Source: Marinobacterium sedimentorum
GTDB lineage: Bacteria > Pseudomonadota > Gammaproteobacteria > Pseudomonadales > Balneatricaceae
Assembly: GCF_024267675.1 (NCBI RefSeq)
Contig: NZ_JALDYX010000026.1
Location: forward strand, 1 to 64,000
Length of the DNA stretch: 64,000 bases
Direction: 5' to 3'
The notes beneath the pieces are model-generated. The model was not told the origin of the DNA. It saw only the letters and a program-made list of their open reading frames with translations, and made no database searches. Shown piece after piece: positions 50,471 to 59,377 of this stretch; within the stretch, counting starts at the first letter, position 1; each line of letters starts with the position of its first letter. The position numbers and the translations under genes were made by a program.

Positions 50471-51481
50471 ATGAAATCAAAAGTTCTGATCATTCACACC
50501 GGCGGCACCATCGGCATGCACCCTTCGGATCAGGGCTATATCCCGGTGCCGGGTTTTGATCAACTGCTGCAGCAAAAACTCAGCAAGCAGGCGCAACAGA
50601 ACCTGCCGCATTTTGAAATACTGGAATTCGCCCAGCTGATCGACAGCTCCAACATCCAGCCATCCGACTGGACGCGCCTGGGCCAAACGCTGATGGAGCA
50701 TTACGACGACTACAAGGGCTTCGTGGTGCTGCACGGCACCGATACCATGGCCTACACCGCCTCGGCGCTGTCCTTCATCCTGCAGGGCCTGGACAAGCCG
50801 GTCATACTGACCGGCTCACAGATTCCGCTGATCGAACCGCGCAACGATGCCCTGGACAACCTGATCACCGCGCTGATTCTGGCGGGCAACTATTCGGTGC
50901 CCGAAGTCTGCATTTACTTCAATGGCCGGCTGCTGCGGGGCAATCGCGCCTGCAAGCTGCGCGCGACCGGATTCGATGCCTTCGATACGCCCAATTGCCC
51001 CTGGCTCGGCCAGGCCGGCATCCATATAGAACTGCAGGAGCACCTGCTGCTCGAACGCGGCGCACCGCGCTTTGAAGCACCGCACTTCGACCCTGCCGCC
51101 GTCTCGCTGCTGCACCTGTATCCCGGCATGCCGGGGCGTATCGCCGCCCAGTTGCTGGAGGATTCGCAACTCAAGGGGCTGCTGATCCGCAGCTTTGGCG
51201 TCGGCAATCCACCGGATGAAAACCGTGAACTGATGCAGGCGCTGGAGCAGGCGTCGGTCCGGGGCCAGGTCGTGGTCAATCTGACCCAGTGCCTGCAGGG
51301 CAAGGTCAGCCAGGGTGCCTATGCCACCGGCGCCAAACTGAATGATATAGGTGTGGTACCGGGCAGCGATCTCACCGTCGAGGCCGCCTTCACCAAACTG
51401 CATTTTCTTGTCGCCACCGGACAGCCGCCGGCGCGGATTCGCGAGCTGATGCAAACATCCATCTGCGGCGAGCAAAGCTGA
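50471..51481 (+). CDS. ansA: type I (cytoplasmic) L-asparaginase
   Basis: The 336-aa protein has both asparaginase signatures: IIHTGGTIGM (first catalytic Thr) and GFVVLHGTDTMAYTASALSF (second Thr and Asp), plus the C-terminal domain. Absence of a signal peptide and length match type I AnsA, a low-affinity cytoplasmic enzyme hydrolysing asparagine to aspartate and ammonia. The last codons (CGEQS, stop) belong to a duplicated junction sequence: a second GGCGAGCAAAGC copy is 100 bp downstream. Confidence 0.93.
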   Translation: MKSKVLIIHTGGTIGMHPSDQGYIPVPGFDQLLQQKLSKQAQQNLPHFEILEFAQLIDSSNIQPSDWTRLGQTLMEHYDDYKGFVVLHGTDTMAYTASALSFILQGLDKPVILTGSQIPLIEPRNDALDNLITALILAGNYSVPEVCIYFNGRLLRGNRACKLRATGFDAFDTPNCPWLGQAGIHIELQEHLLLERGAPRFEAPHFDPAAVSLLHLYPGMPGRIAAQLLEDSQLKGLLIRSFGVGNPPDENRELMQALEQASVRGQVVVNLTQCLQGKVSQGAYATGAKLNDIGVVPGSDLTVEAAFTKLHFLVATGQPPARIRELMQTSICGEQS

Positions 51482-51667
51482 TACAACAGCACAGCGCATC
51501 CGGCATTTCCGGCTCAGCCTGCACATGGTCGCCCACGCCGATGCATCCACCCTCGATAATCGGCGGCGAGCAAAGCGGATTGCTGCGAAGCGGGCTCAGG
51601 GCGCATCCGGCAGCTCTGGCTCGGCCTGCACCCTGTCGCCTACACGGATGTTTCCGCCCTCGATAAT
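51465..51667. repeat. diverged tandem duplication of the ansA/MOSC gene junction
   Basis: Bases 51465-51560 and 51564-51667 are two diverged copies of one roughly 95-104 bp segment. Each begins with GGCGAGCAAAGC, has GCGCATCCGGCA and CCTGCAC in the middle and ends with CCTCGATAAT. The right copy includes the true C-terminal codons of the minus-strand MOSC gene; the left copy, read on the minus strand, gives a similar but non-functional tail (IIEGGCIGVGDHVQAEPEMPDA against IIEGGNIRVGDRVQAEPELPDA) and includes the true end of ansA. Confidence 0.8.
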
Positions 51668-52099
51668 GCGTACGCAGAGCCCGCCGATACCGCGCATGGC
51701 ATTGAATCCGCCGGGGCCCAGCACCGCCTCCATGCGCGAACAGGGGTGACACTGCCCGGCCCCCTCCAGCACCACTTCACCGATGCGAAAGCGCCGCCCG
51801 CTGAGGGCGTGCAGACTGATGCCACGCACCAGCAGGTTGCGCCGCAGCAGTGCAGGATCCAGCGATTCCCTGTGCAGCAGGGACGCCAGCACTGCCACAT
51901 GCTCCGCCTGAAACAGGGTAATCTGGCGTTTGCTGTCCAGCCGACCGCTAAAGCGATCGCCCAGCAGGCCCTGCCCCAGCTGTACGCGGGCCTCGGTAAC
52001 GCTCTGCATGGGTTCTTCACGGGAAGGCCGCAGCAGTATCAGCTCCAGCACACCGCACTGGGGCAATGTACCCAGCAGTTTCGCCATCTGACCTCGCAT
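51596..52099 (-). CDS. MOSC domain-containing protein
   Basis: The 167-aa protein is a stand-alone MOSC domain, related to the molybdenum-cofactor sulfurase C-terminal domain. Features are LGQGLLGDRFSGR, QITLFQAEHV, LRRNLLVRGISLHAL and the conserved Cys in CHPCSRME, thought to carry sulfur or bind molybdenum cofactor. The ATG at 52099 has GGAGG 7 bp upstream. It converges with ansA across a duplicated junction. Likely cytoplasmic; substrate unknown. Confidence 0.85.
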   Translation of the reverse strand: MRGQMAKLLGTLPQCGVLELILLRPSREEPMQSVTEARVQLGQGLLGDRFSGRLDSKRQITLFQAEHVAVLASLLHRESLDPALLRRNLLVRGISLHALSGRRFRIGEVVLEGAGQCHPCSRMEAVLGPGGFNAMRGIGGLCVRIIEGGNIRVGDRVQAEPELPDAP

Positions 52100-52322
52100 C
52101 ACGTCACCTCCCACTGTTCTTGCGTCCGCCTGTTATCCCCCGAATCCAGCTCCACAGGCAAGCCCCCGGTATGGTCTGAAATCCAGCCTCTTGCCGCAAG
52201 CTCCTGATTCACAACGGCCATTGGCCGAAATCCTGCGTCCCCGTATACTAGGCACTGTGCGCGCTATAATTCCCGCACCATTCAGGCGCAGGGTACGCAC
52301 GGCAACCTCAAGGATCGATGTC

Positions 52323-54032
52323 ATGACCTCCCTGTTTCTGCTGGTCGGCGCCCTGATGCTGATGCTCAGCATTCTGCTCAGCCCACTGTCGAACCGGCTT
52401 GGCATGCCGGTGCTACTGCTGTTTCTGGGCGTTGGCATGCTCGCCGGCGAAGACGGTCTGGGCCATATCCAGTTCGACGATTTTGAAACCGCCTTCCTGG
52501 TGGGCAACCTGGCACTGGCCATCATCCTGCTGGATGGCGGCATGCGCACCCGGGGCGAAACCTTCCGGGTTGGCCTCAGGCCCGCGCTGATACTGGCGAC
52601 CCTGGGCGTGCTGATAACCGCCCTGGTCACGGGCCTGGCCGCGGTCTTTATCTTTGACCTCTCCTGGCTCGATGGCCTGCTGGTCGGCACCATCGTATCC
52701 TCCACCGACGCTGCCGCCGTCTTCGCATTGCTGCAGGGCCGTGGCCTGAACCTCAACGCCCGCGTCAGCGCCACCCTGGAGATCGAATCCGGCAGCAACG
52801 ATCCCATGGCGATCTTCCTGACCCTGATTCTGCTGCAGCTGATCACCCAGGACGGCGCCACTTCCCTCTGGTCGGCACCGCTGATGCTGCTGCAGCAGAT
52901 CGTCGTCGGCGTCCTCTGTGGCTGGCTGGGTGGCAAGTTGCTGGTGTTCCTGATCAACCGGGTGGACCTGGTCACGGCGCTGTATCCGCTGCTGGTGACA
53001 GCCTGTGGCCTGGTCGTCTTCGCCGGCACCAACGCCCTGGGTGGCAGCGGCTTTCTGGCGATCTACCTGACCGGCGTGCTGCTGGGCAATACCCGGGTGC
53101 GCATGATGCCGGCCATACTGCAGGTGCACGACGGCCTGGCCTGGCTGGCCCAGCTGTGCATGTTCCTGATCCTGGGCTTGCTGGTCGACCCGTCCCAGCT
53201 GCTGCTGATTGCACCGGCCGGCCTGCTGCTGGCGGCAGTGCTGATACTGGTGGCGCGCCCGCTGGCGGTCTTTGGCACCCTCCGATCCTTTGGTTTTCAC
53301 TGGCGCGAACGCAGCTTTATCGCCTGGGTCGGCTTGCGCGGCGCCGTGCCCATCGTACTGGCCCTGTTCCCGGTCATGGCCGGTGTGGAACAGGCGCCGC
53401 TGTTCTTCAATATCGCCTTTATCATTGTGCTGGTATCCCTGATCGTGCAGGGCACCAGCCTGGCACCGGTGGCCCGCTGGATGAAACTGGAAGTGCCGGG
53501 GCATGAACAGGCGCACCGGCGTATTCCCATCGATGTACCGGCAGTGGGGGAACATGAGTTGTTGCTGTTCCGGCTGCAGGGCCAGCGCTGGCAGCGCCCT
53601 TCCCCGCTGGGTGATCTGCGCATGCCGGCCGATACCGGTATAGCAGCAGTGTTTCGTCAGGGCCGCTACCTGCGGCCCCAGGCCAAGACCGCCCTGCAGG
53701 ACGGCGATCTGCTGGCCGTAATGGCGCGCCCGGACATGATCGATGCCCTGGGACATCAGTTCAACGCCCCCCACGGCCCCAAACACCTGGCGGAAATGGC
53801 CTTCTTCGGGGAATTTGTACTCAATGGCGAGGCGCAGCTGGCCGATGTCGAGCAGGCCTACGGCATCAAGGTCGAGCAGGAGGATTCGACCCAGACGCTA
53901 TCCGCCTGCATCGCGCGCCACCAGCACGGCCACCCGGTTGTGGGCGACAGCCTGATGCTGGGCCCGGTCACCCTGGTGGTCAAGGCGGTGGAAGGCGATG
54001 TCATCACCAAGGTCGGCCTGAAACTGCATTAA
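52323..54032 (+). CDS. nhaP2: K+/H+ antiporter, CPA1 family with C-terminal regulatory domain (NhaP2/CvrA)
   Basis: The 569-aa protein has about 12-13 membrane segments (residues 1-390) with the CPA1 core GTIVSSTDAAAVFALLQGRGL and ESGSNDPMAIFLT, then a cytoplasmic TrkA-C/RCK-like part (about 400-480) and a CorC_HlyC transporter-associated domain (about 485-565). This matches NhaP2/CvrA, which exports K+ in exchange for protons and is gated by the C-terminal part. The ATG at 52323 starts the first membrane helix. Followed by a strong bidirectional terminator. Confidence 0.9.
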   Translation: MTSLFLLVGALMLMLSILLSPLSNRLGMPVLLLFLGVGMLAGEDGLGHIQFDDFETAFLVGNLALAIILLDGGMRTRGETFRVGLRPALILATLGVLITALVTGLAAVFIFDLSWLDGLLVGTIVSSTDAAAVFALLQGRGLNLNARVSATLEIESGSNDPMAIFLTLILLQLITQDGATSLWSAPLMLLQQIVVGVLCGWLGGKLLVFLINRVDLVTALYPLLVTACGLVVFAGTNALGGSGFLAIYLTGVLLGNTRVRMMPAILQVHDGLAWLAQLCMFLILGLLVDPSQLLLIAPAGLLLAAVLILVARPLAVFGTLRSFGFHWRERSFIAWVGLRGAVPIVLALFPVMAGVEQAPLFFNIAFIIVLVSLIVQGTSLAPVARWMKLEVPGHEQAHRRIPIDVPAVGEHELLLFRLQGQRWQRPSPLGDLRMPADTGIAAVFRQGRYLRPQAKTALQDGDLLAVMARPDMIDALGHQFNAPHGPKHLAEMAFFGEFVLNGEAQLADVEQAYGIKVEQEDSTQTLSACIARHQHGHPVVGDSLMLGPVTLVVKAVEGDVITKVGLKLH

Positions 54033-54082
54033 ATCCGGCCGGGGCTGCAGCGGCGACTGTGCGTCGGGCTACGCCTGGGCCT

Positions 54083-54120
54083 GAAACAGAGAAAGCGCCA
54101 AACGGCGCTTTCTCTGTTTC
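54083..54120. terminator. bidirectional intrinsic terminator
   Basis: GAAACAGAGAAAGCGCC-AAAC-GGCGCTTTCTCTGTTTC is a perfect 17-bp stem between the convergent antiporter and RidA genes. T-rich sequence on both outer sides makes it usable from both directions. Confidence 0.9.
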
Positions 54121-54131
54121 AATATCAACTG

Positions 54132-54485
54132 TTACTTTTTCACTGCGGCAACCACCGAGACTTCAACCAGCAGTTCGGGCCGTGCCATACGCGCTTCAAC
54201 ACAGGCGCGCGCCGGGGCCTGCCCTTGCGGCACCCAGGCATCCCAGACTTCGTTCATGGCCGCGAAGTCCTTCATGTCACGGATGTACAGGGTTGCGGAC
54301 AGCAGGTGCTCACGGTCACTGCCGGCCTGGGCCAGCAGGGTATCGACCTTTTCCAGCATGGTGCTGGTCTGCTCGCGGATATCGGCGCTGGCATCGGCCG
54401 CAACCTGACCGCAGAGGTAAACGGTATCATTGTGAATCACGATCCGGCTCATGCGCTGACCGGTTTCCATACGGATAAGACTCAT
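54132..54485 (-). CDS. RidA family protein (reactive enamine/imine deaminase-like)
   Basis: The 117-aa protein has the RidA (YjgF/YER057c) fold with VYLCGQVAAD, the substrate Arg in VEARMARPELLVEVSVVAAV and the NEVWDAWVP block typical of the Rid2/Rid-like subgroup. Members hydrolyse 2-aminoacrylate and related imines that damage pyridoxal-phosphate enzymes. The ATG at 54485 is chosen from the usual start MxxIxRxE. It stands alone on the minus strand. Confidence 0.88.
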   Translation of the reverse strand: MSLIRMETGQRMSRIVIHNDTVYLCGQVAADASADIREQTSTMLEKVDTLLAQAGSDREHLLSATLYIRDMKDFAAMNEVWDAWVPQGQAPARACVEARMARPELLVEVSVVAAVKK

Positions 54486-54646
54486 CGGGGGTCCTGTTGT
54501 GGATAGAGTTGTGGGTCGGGTTGTGGAACTGAAAGGAACCGCCCATTTTACCGGGCACCACGGGGACAACCAGGACAAACCCTCTGAAAAGCGTGTCTTT
54601 CACAGGATTTAGCTCTAAAGTTGCCGCTAAAACAGCGGCTTTTCCG

Positions 54647-55057
54647 CTACAGATCCAGCCGCGGAATTTCGATCGCCGGGCAGCGATCCATGACGACGTC
54701 CAGCCCCGCGGCCTGGGCACGCTCGGCGGCCGGCTCGTTCACCACGCCCAGCTGCATCCAGATCGACCGGGCATGGGCCGCGATGGCATCATCCACGGCA
54801 TCGCCGGCATCGACCGAGTTGCGAAAGATATCCACCATGTCGATGGGCTCGTCTATCTCGGACAATGACGCCAGCACCGGCTGCCCCAGAATGCTGGCAC
54901 CGGCTTCGATGGGGTTGACCGGAATCACGTGATACCCCTTGGCCAGCAAATAGCCCATGACCTGATGACTGGCACGATGGGGCCTGGGGCTGGCGCCCAC
55001 GAGCGCAATGGTTTTAGAGTTTTCCAGAATCTTTCGAATAATTTTATCGTTGTTCAA
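54647..55057 (-). CDS. CoA-binding domain protein (YccU-like)
   Basis: The 136-aa protein is a single CoA-binding (succinyl-CoA synthetase alpha-type Rossmann) domain: TIALVGASPRPHRASHQVMGYLLAKGYHVIPVNP at residues about 16-50, DIFRN, and WMQLGVVNEPAAERAQAAGLDVVMDRCPAIE at the end. Function in the cell is not known. It follows moeB by 5 bp, so it is in the hemA-prfA-prmC-moeB operon. Confidence 0.88.
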   Translation of the reverse strand: MNNDKIIRKILENSKTIALVGASPRPHRASHQVMGYLLAKGYHVIPVNPIEAGASILGQPVLASLSEIDEPIDMVDIFRNSVDAGDAVDDAIAAHARSIWMQLGVVNEPAAERAQAAGLDVVMDRCPAIEIPRLDL

Positions 55058-55062
55058 AACCT

Positions 55063-55821
55063 TTACTCCTTGTCGGCCCGACTACAAACCGGACATGAGG
55101 GATCCTGCTTCAATTTCAAGGTGCGCCAGTCCATGCTGCGGGCATCCAGCAGCTGCAGCCGGCCTACCAGCGGCTGGCCGATACCCGCCAGCACCTTTAA
55201 TGCTTCCATCGCCTGCACAGAACCGATAATGCCCACCAGCGGTGCCAGCACGCCCGATTCCGAACAGGTCAGGTTCTCATCCTCGCCATCGCGATACAGG
55301 CACTGGTAACAGGGCGAATCCGGCTGCCTGGCATCAAACACCGCGACCTGGCCTTCCAGCCGGATAGCCGCACCCGATACCAGCGGACGCCGGTGGGCAA
55401 CACAGGCCCGGTTGACCGCAAAACGGGTGCCGAAGTTGTCGCAACAATCCACCACCAGATCAACCCCGGCCACCAGCGCGTCAAGACGCTCCTCCGAAAG
55501 CCGTTCGCACAGCGTTTGGATGCGAATATCCGGATTAAGTGCCGTCAGGGTTTGCCGTGCCGACTCCACCTTGGGCTGGCCGATACGCGGCGTGCTGTGA
55601 ATGATCTGCCGCTGCAGGTTGCTCAGATCGACCTCATCGTCATCCACCAGCACCAGCTCACCCACGCCCGCCGCCGCCAGGTACATGGCCACGGGGCTGC
55701 CCAGCCCGCCCAGACCAATAATCAGTACCCGGGCGCCGAGCCAGGCTTCCTGGCCATCAATTTCGACCTCCGGCAGCATGATCTGCCGGCTGTAACGCAA
55801 CAACTGCTCATCGGTCAGCAT
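55063..55821 (-). CDS. moeB: MoeB/ThiF-type sulfur-carrier adenylyltransferase
   Basis: The 252-aa E1-like enzyme has the ATP loop IIGLGGLGSPVAMYLAAAGVG, the metal-binding Asp in VDCCDNFGTRF, adenylation residues in NLQRQIIH and two zinc CxxC pairs (CYQC and CPVC). It activates the C-terminal Gly-Gly of MoaD (molybdopterin synthesis) or ThiS. Position after prmC is the usual gamma-proteobacterial place of moeB/hesA. Start codon directly abuts the prmC stop. Confidence 0.9.
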   Translation of the reverse strand: MLTDEQLLRYSRQIMLPEVEIDGQEAWLGARVLIIGLGGLGSPVAMYLAAAGVGELVLVDDDEVDLSNLQRQIIHSTPRIGQPKVESARQTLTALNPDIRIQTLCERLSEERLDALVAGVDLVVDCCDNFGTRFAVNRACVAHRRPLVSGAAIRLEGQVAVFDARQPDSPCYQCLYRDGEDENLTCSESGVLAPLVGIIGSVQAMEALKVLAGIGQPLVGRLQLLDARSMDWRTLKLKQDPSCPVCSRADKE

Positions 55822-56673
55822 TCAGTCACTCCTTGCAGATTCCAGTAGCCAGCGCCCCAGGGTGACACGATCACGCCCCCCCAGATCCGGCCGCGTGGCA
55901 AGCTCGCTATAACCCAACTCATCCAGCAAGGCCCGCACCGCGCCGCCCTGATCATATCCGTGTTCAAACAGCAGCCAGCCGCCGGACTCCAGCGCGCTGC
56001 GTGCACCCTCGGCAATATGACGAATATCGGCCAGGCCCGCTTCCTCTGCCACCAGCGCACTGCGCGGCTCAAATCGGACATCCCCCTGCCCCAGGTGCGG
56101 GTCGGCGGGGTCTATGTAAGGAGGGTTACTCACAATCATCGCAAAACGCCCGTCCAGCGGTTCGAACCAGCTGCCCTGCACAAAGTGCGCATTGCTCAGC
56201 CCCAGGCGCGCCGCATTGCGCTGCGCCAGTGCGACAGCGCCTGCAATTCGGTCACAGCCGGTCAGTGACCACTGACTGCGCTCACTGGCCAGCGCCAGTG
56301 CAATGGCACCGGTGCCGGTGCCCAGATCCGCGACCCTATAGTCACCGTCGGGCAGCAGCTCAAGTGCCTGCTCGACCAGGGTTTCGGTATCGGGGCGCGG
56401 AATCAGCGTATCGGCGTTTACCTCCAGATCCAGGGTCCAGAAACCGCGGCGGCCGGTAAGATGCGCCACCGGCTCTCCGGCCAGACGCCGTTGCAACAGC
56501 CCGTCGAAAGCCGCCGCCTGCAGGGCCGTAAGTTCCCGTTCCGGGTGCATGAACAGGTAGGTACGGTCGCAGTCGAGCAGGTGACACAGCAGCAGCTCCA
56601 GATCCAGCCGCGGGCTGTCGCTGTCGACCAGTTGCGCGGCGCACTGCAGCGCTTTGGCGATGGTCAAGGTCAC
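55822..56673 (-). CDS. prmC: PrmC, N5-glutamine methyltransferase of release factors
   Basis: The 283-aa protein has an N-terminal helical substrate-binding domain (1-80) and an S-adenosylmethionine methyltransferase domain with VADLGTGTGAIALALASE and the NPPYI active-site motif. It methylates the glutamine of the GGQ motif in RF1 and RF2. A GTG start is used. It lies 58 bp after prfA, whose product is its substrate. Confidence 0.94.
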   Translation of the reverse strand: MTLTIAKALQCAAQLVDSDSPRLDLELLLCHLLDCDRTYLFMHPERELTALQAAAFDGLLQRRLAGEPVAHLTGRRGFWTLDLEVNADTLIPRPDTETLVEQALELLPDGDYRVADLGTGTGAIALALASERSQWSLTGCDRIAGAVALAQRNAARLGLSNAHFVQGSWFEPLDGRFAMIVSNPPYIDPADPHLGQGDVRFEPRSALVAEEAGLADIRHIAEGARSALESGGWLLFEHGYDQGGAVRALLDELGYSELATRPDLGGRDRVTLGRWLLESARSD

Positions 56674-56731
56674 CGCAGCTTACTCATCAGTACAGGTGTC
56701 ATCACTCTCATGCGGCATTACTCCTCCGATT

Positions 56732-57817
56732 TCACTCCTCAGAGAGGGCGCCGAGCTGTTCGGTCTGATATTCCAGCTGCAGCGGATCGATGATGGCGTT
56801 CAGCTCGCCGTTCATGATTTCACCCAGCTTGTAGAGCGTCAGGTTGATACGGTGATCCGTCACCCGCCCCTGAGGATAGTTGTAGGTGCGGATGCGTTCG
56901 GAGCGGTCACCGCTGCCCACCAGACTCTTGCGGGTGCTGGCCTGGGCGGCGGCATGACGTTCCTGCTCGGCCGACTGCAACCGCGCCGCCAGCAGCGACA
57001 TGGCCCGGGCACGGTTCTTGTGCTGCGAGCGCTCATCCTGACACTCCACCACCACGCCGGTGGGAATATGGGTAAGGCGAATGGCCGAATCGGTCTTGTT
57101 GACGTGCTGGCCACCGGCACCGGAGGCACGGAAGGTATCCACCCGCAGATCCGCCTTGTTGATGGCGATTTCGGCCACTTCGTCCTGCTCCGGCATTACT
57201 GCGACGGTACAGGCCGAGGTATGAATACGCCCCTGGGACTCGGTTTCCGGCACCCGCTGCACCCGGTGCGCACCGGATTCGAACTTGAGCCTGGAGTACA
57301 CATCCTGCCCCACGACCCGGCTGATGATTTCCTTGTAACCACCGTGCTCGCCGTCGCTGGCGCTGATGATTTCAATGCGCAGCCCCTGCTGCTCGGCGTA
57401 GCGCGAGTACATGCGAAACAGGTCGCCGGCAAAGATGGCCGCCTCGTCGCCGCCGGTACCGGCACGCACTTCGAGGAAGACGTTGCGGCCGTCGTTCGGA
57501 TCCCGCGGCAGCAGCAGGATCTGCAACTGCGCTTCCAGCTCGTCGATACGGGCCCGCACAGCGCCGATCTCCTCGCGGGCCATTTCGCGCATCTCGGCAT
57601 CGCTGTCATCAAGCATCAGCTCGGCTTCGGCCAGGTCGTCCAGGGCACCGAGGTAGGCATTGAAGCTTTCCACTACAGGTTCGAGCTCGGCATATTCGCG
57701 CGACAGTTCGCGGAAACGGTTCTGATCGGCGAGCGTGCCCGGATCACTCAGCAGGGCGGCCACTTCCTCGTGACGGTCGACGAGTCTTTCCAGCTTGTTG
57801 CGTATAGAGGTTTTCAT
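56732..57817 (-). CDS. prfA: peptide chain release factor 1
   Basis: The 361-aa protein has the PxT-type codon-recognition region and GAGGQHVNKTDSAIRLTHIP with the universally conserved GGQ that hydrolyses peptidyl-tRNA at UAA and UAG. Length is normal. The ATG at 57817 is the family start; the frame runs upstream to 57871 only because a duplicated fragment of the hemA end lies there in frame. Confidence 0.96.
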   Translation of the reverse strand: MKTSIRNKLERLVDRHEEVAALLSDPGTLADQNRFRELSREYAELEPVVESFNAYLGALDDLAEAELMLDDSDAEMREMAREEIGAVRARIDELEAQLQILLLPRDPNDGRNVFLEVRAGTGGDEAAIFAGDLFRMYSRYAEQQGLRIEIISASDGEHGGYKEIISRVVGQDVYSRLKFESGAHRVQRVPETESQGRIHTSACTVAVMPEQDEVAEIAINKADLRVDTFRASGAGGQHVNKTDSAIRLTHIPTGVVVECQDERSQHKNRARAMSLLAARLQSAEQERHAAAQASTRKSLVGSGDRSERIRTYNYPQGRVTDHRINLTLYKLGEIMNGELNAIIDPLQLEYQTEQLGALSEE

Positions 57818-57980
57818 GTTATTCAGAGTCAACCGTAAGGACAGTTGATAGAGCTCCTGCACGAGCTGCATCAGTGTTAGGGCACCTGGTGAGCCGGTAT
57901 GGCATGGAGCACCCGAATGCGTTCATGTTATTTGGCGTCAGCGCTGTCGGACAGCTGATACAGTTCCTGCACCAGCTGCA
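57813..57980. repeat. duplicated hemA-end/prfA-start junction
   Basis: Segments 57813-57870 and 57922-57980 (minus strand) are diverged copies. Each has TGCAGCT-GTGCAGGA-CT-TATCA-CTGTCC, which in hemA encodes LQLVQELYQLS, and each ends with TAACATGAA. In the right copy TAA is the hemA stop; in the left copy the ATG is the prfA start. About 50 bp of unrelated sequence separates them. Confidence 0.8.
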
Positions 57981-59196
57981 GCATCTCTTCACGCCCTTCC
58001 GCGCCGGCCTTGCGCAGCTGAATAGTAGGCGAGTGCAGCATCTTGTTGGTCAGACGATTGGCCAGCAGCTCCAGCACCTGGTCGGCCGGCTTGCCGTTGC
58101 GCAACAGTTTCATCGCCTGCTCCAGCGCCTCGTCCCGCAGGGTTTCGCCACGCGAGCGCAACGCCGTCAGGGTATCCACGGCATCGAGTTCGCGCAGCTG
58201 GCGCATAAAGGCCAGGGCGCCGCGGGCAATAATTTCTTCGGCTTCCAGGGCTGCGGTTTCACGCGAGCGCTGATTTTCCTCAATCACATCTTTCAGGTCA
58301 TCGACGCTGTACAGATAGACATCGTCCAGCTCGCCCACCTGGGGCTCGATATCCCGAGGGACTGCGATGTCCACCATGAACACCGGCTTGTGCTTGCGCT
58401 TCTTCAGTGCATCCTCCACCGCACCCTTGCCGAGTATCGGCAACTGGCTGGCGGTGGAGGAAATCACAATATCGGCCTCGGCCAGCACCCGCGGGATATC
58501 CGCCAGCACTATGGCGCGCCCGCCGACGGAATCAGCCAGCGCCTGGGCCCGCCCCAGGGTACGGTTGGCCACGATCATGGAGCGCACACCGGCCCGGCTC
58601 AGATGGCGCGCCACCAGCTCGATGGTTTCACCGGCGCCTATGAGCAGCGCCCGGCTACTGCCAAGATCCGAAAAGATGTGCTGGGCCAGGCTGACCGCCG
58701 CATAGGCCACCGAAACCGGGTTCTGGCCGATAGCGGTATCGGTGCGAACCTGCTTGGCAACGGCAAAGGTCTGCTGGAACAACCGGCCAAGTTCCGCCCC
58801 CGCCAGCCCCTGATCCTGCGACAGGGCATAGGCGGATTTGAGCTGACCGAGAATCTGCGGTTCGCCCAGCACCAGCGAATCCAGCCCGCTGGCCACCCGC
58901 ATCATGTGGCGTGCGGCGTCCTGGTCCCAGTGGGCATAGATGCATTGCGCCAGCATGGCGGGGGCAAGGTGGTGATAGTCCCCCAGCCACTGCAGCAGAG
59001 ACTCCAGCCCCGCGGCGTCGGTCGAGCAATACAGCTCGGTGCGATTGCAGGTCGACAGTATGGCGATTTCCCTGAGACGGCCGGATGCACGGGCATGCTC
59101 CAGGGCATCAACCAGCTGCTCCGGCGCGAATGCCACCTTCTCGCGCACCTCAAGCGGGGCGGTTTTGTGGTTTATACCTAACGCCAATAGAGCCAT
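57928..59196 (-). CDS. hemA: glutamyl-tRNA reductase
   Basis: The 422-aa protein has the catalytic Cys in ILSTCNRTE (about residue 50), LGEPQILGQLKSAY, the NADPH-binding region LIGAGETIELVARHL and the C-terminal dimerisation helix. It makes glutamate-1-semialdehyde from Glu-tRNA, the first step of tetrapyrrole synthesis. The ATG at 59196 begins the conserved MALLALGINHKTAP. It is first in hemA-prfA-prmC-moeB and divergent from the TPR lipoprotein gene. Confidence 0.96.
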   Translation of the reverse strand: MALLALGINHKTAPLEVREKVAFAPEQLVDALEHARASGRLREIAILSTCNRTELYCSTDAAGLESLLQWLGDYHHLAPAMLAQCIYAHWDQDAARHMMRVASGLDSLVLGEPQILGQLKSAYALSQDQGLAGAELGRLFQQTFAVAKQVRTDTAIGQNPVSVAYAAVSLAQHIFSDLGSSRALLIGAGETIELVARHLSRAGVRSMIVANRTLGRAQALADSVGGRAIVLADIPRVLAEADIVISSTASQLPILGKGAVEDALKKRKHKPVFMVDIAVPRDIEPQVGELDDVYLYSVDDLKDVIEENQRSRETAALEAEEIIARGALAFMRQLRELDAVDTLTALRSRGETLRDEALEQAMKLLRNGKPADQVLELLANRLTNKMLHSPTIQLRKAGAEGREEMLQLVQELYQLSDSADAK

Positions 59197-59377
59197 GGAG
59201 ACGTTGCACAACCTCAGCGAAATATTCAGGCGCGCCATAATACACCTTCTTAGCGCCAAGAAGAAAATCCGGCCATCGGAACTTCCCATTCAAACAGCCA
59301 CCAAACTGACGCATGACAATAACGCCAAGCTTCCTCTATAGTGAGCCAACACCCCAAGGGACCTGACCTGAAGCCCC

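Noticed and set aside
51390..51752. Second MOSC-like frame on the minus strand
   Set aside because: Only the last 25 or so codons resemble MOSC and are a dead duplicate of the junction; no start or core domain is present.
52413..53786. 457-aa antisense frame over the antiporter gene
   Set aside because: Gln/His-rich shadow typical for the reverse of a hydrophobic GC-rich gene.
54621..54643. GCCGCT-AAAAC-AGCGGC-TTTT as terminator
   Set aside because: Its T-run faces the plus direction, where no transcript is expected, so it was not listed as a feature.
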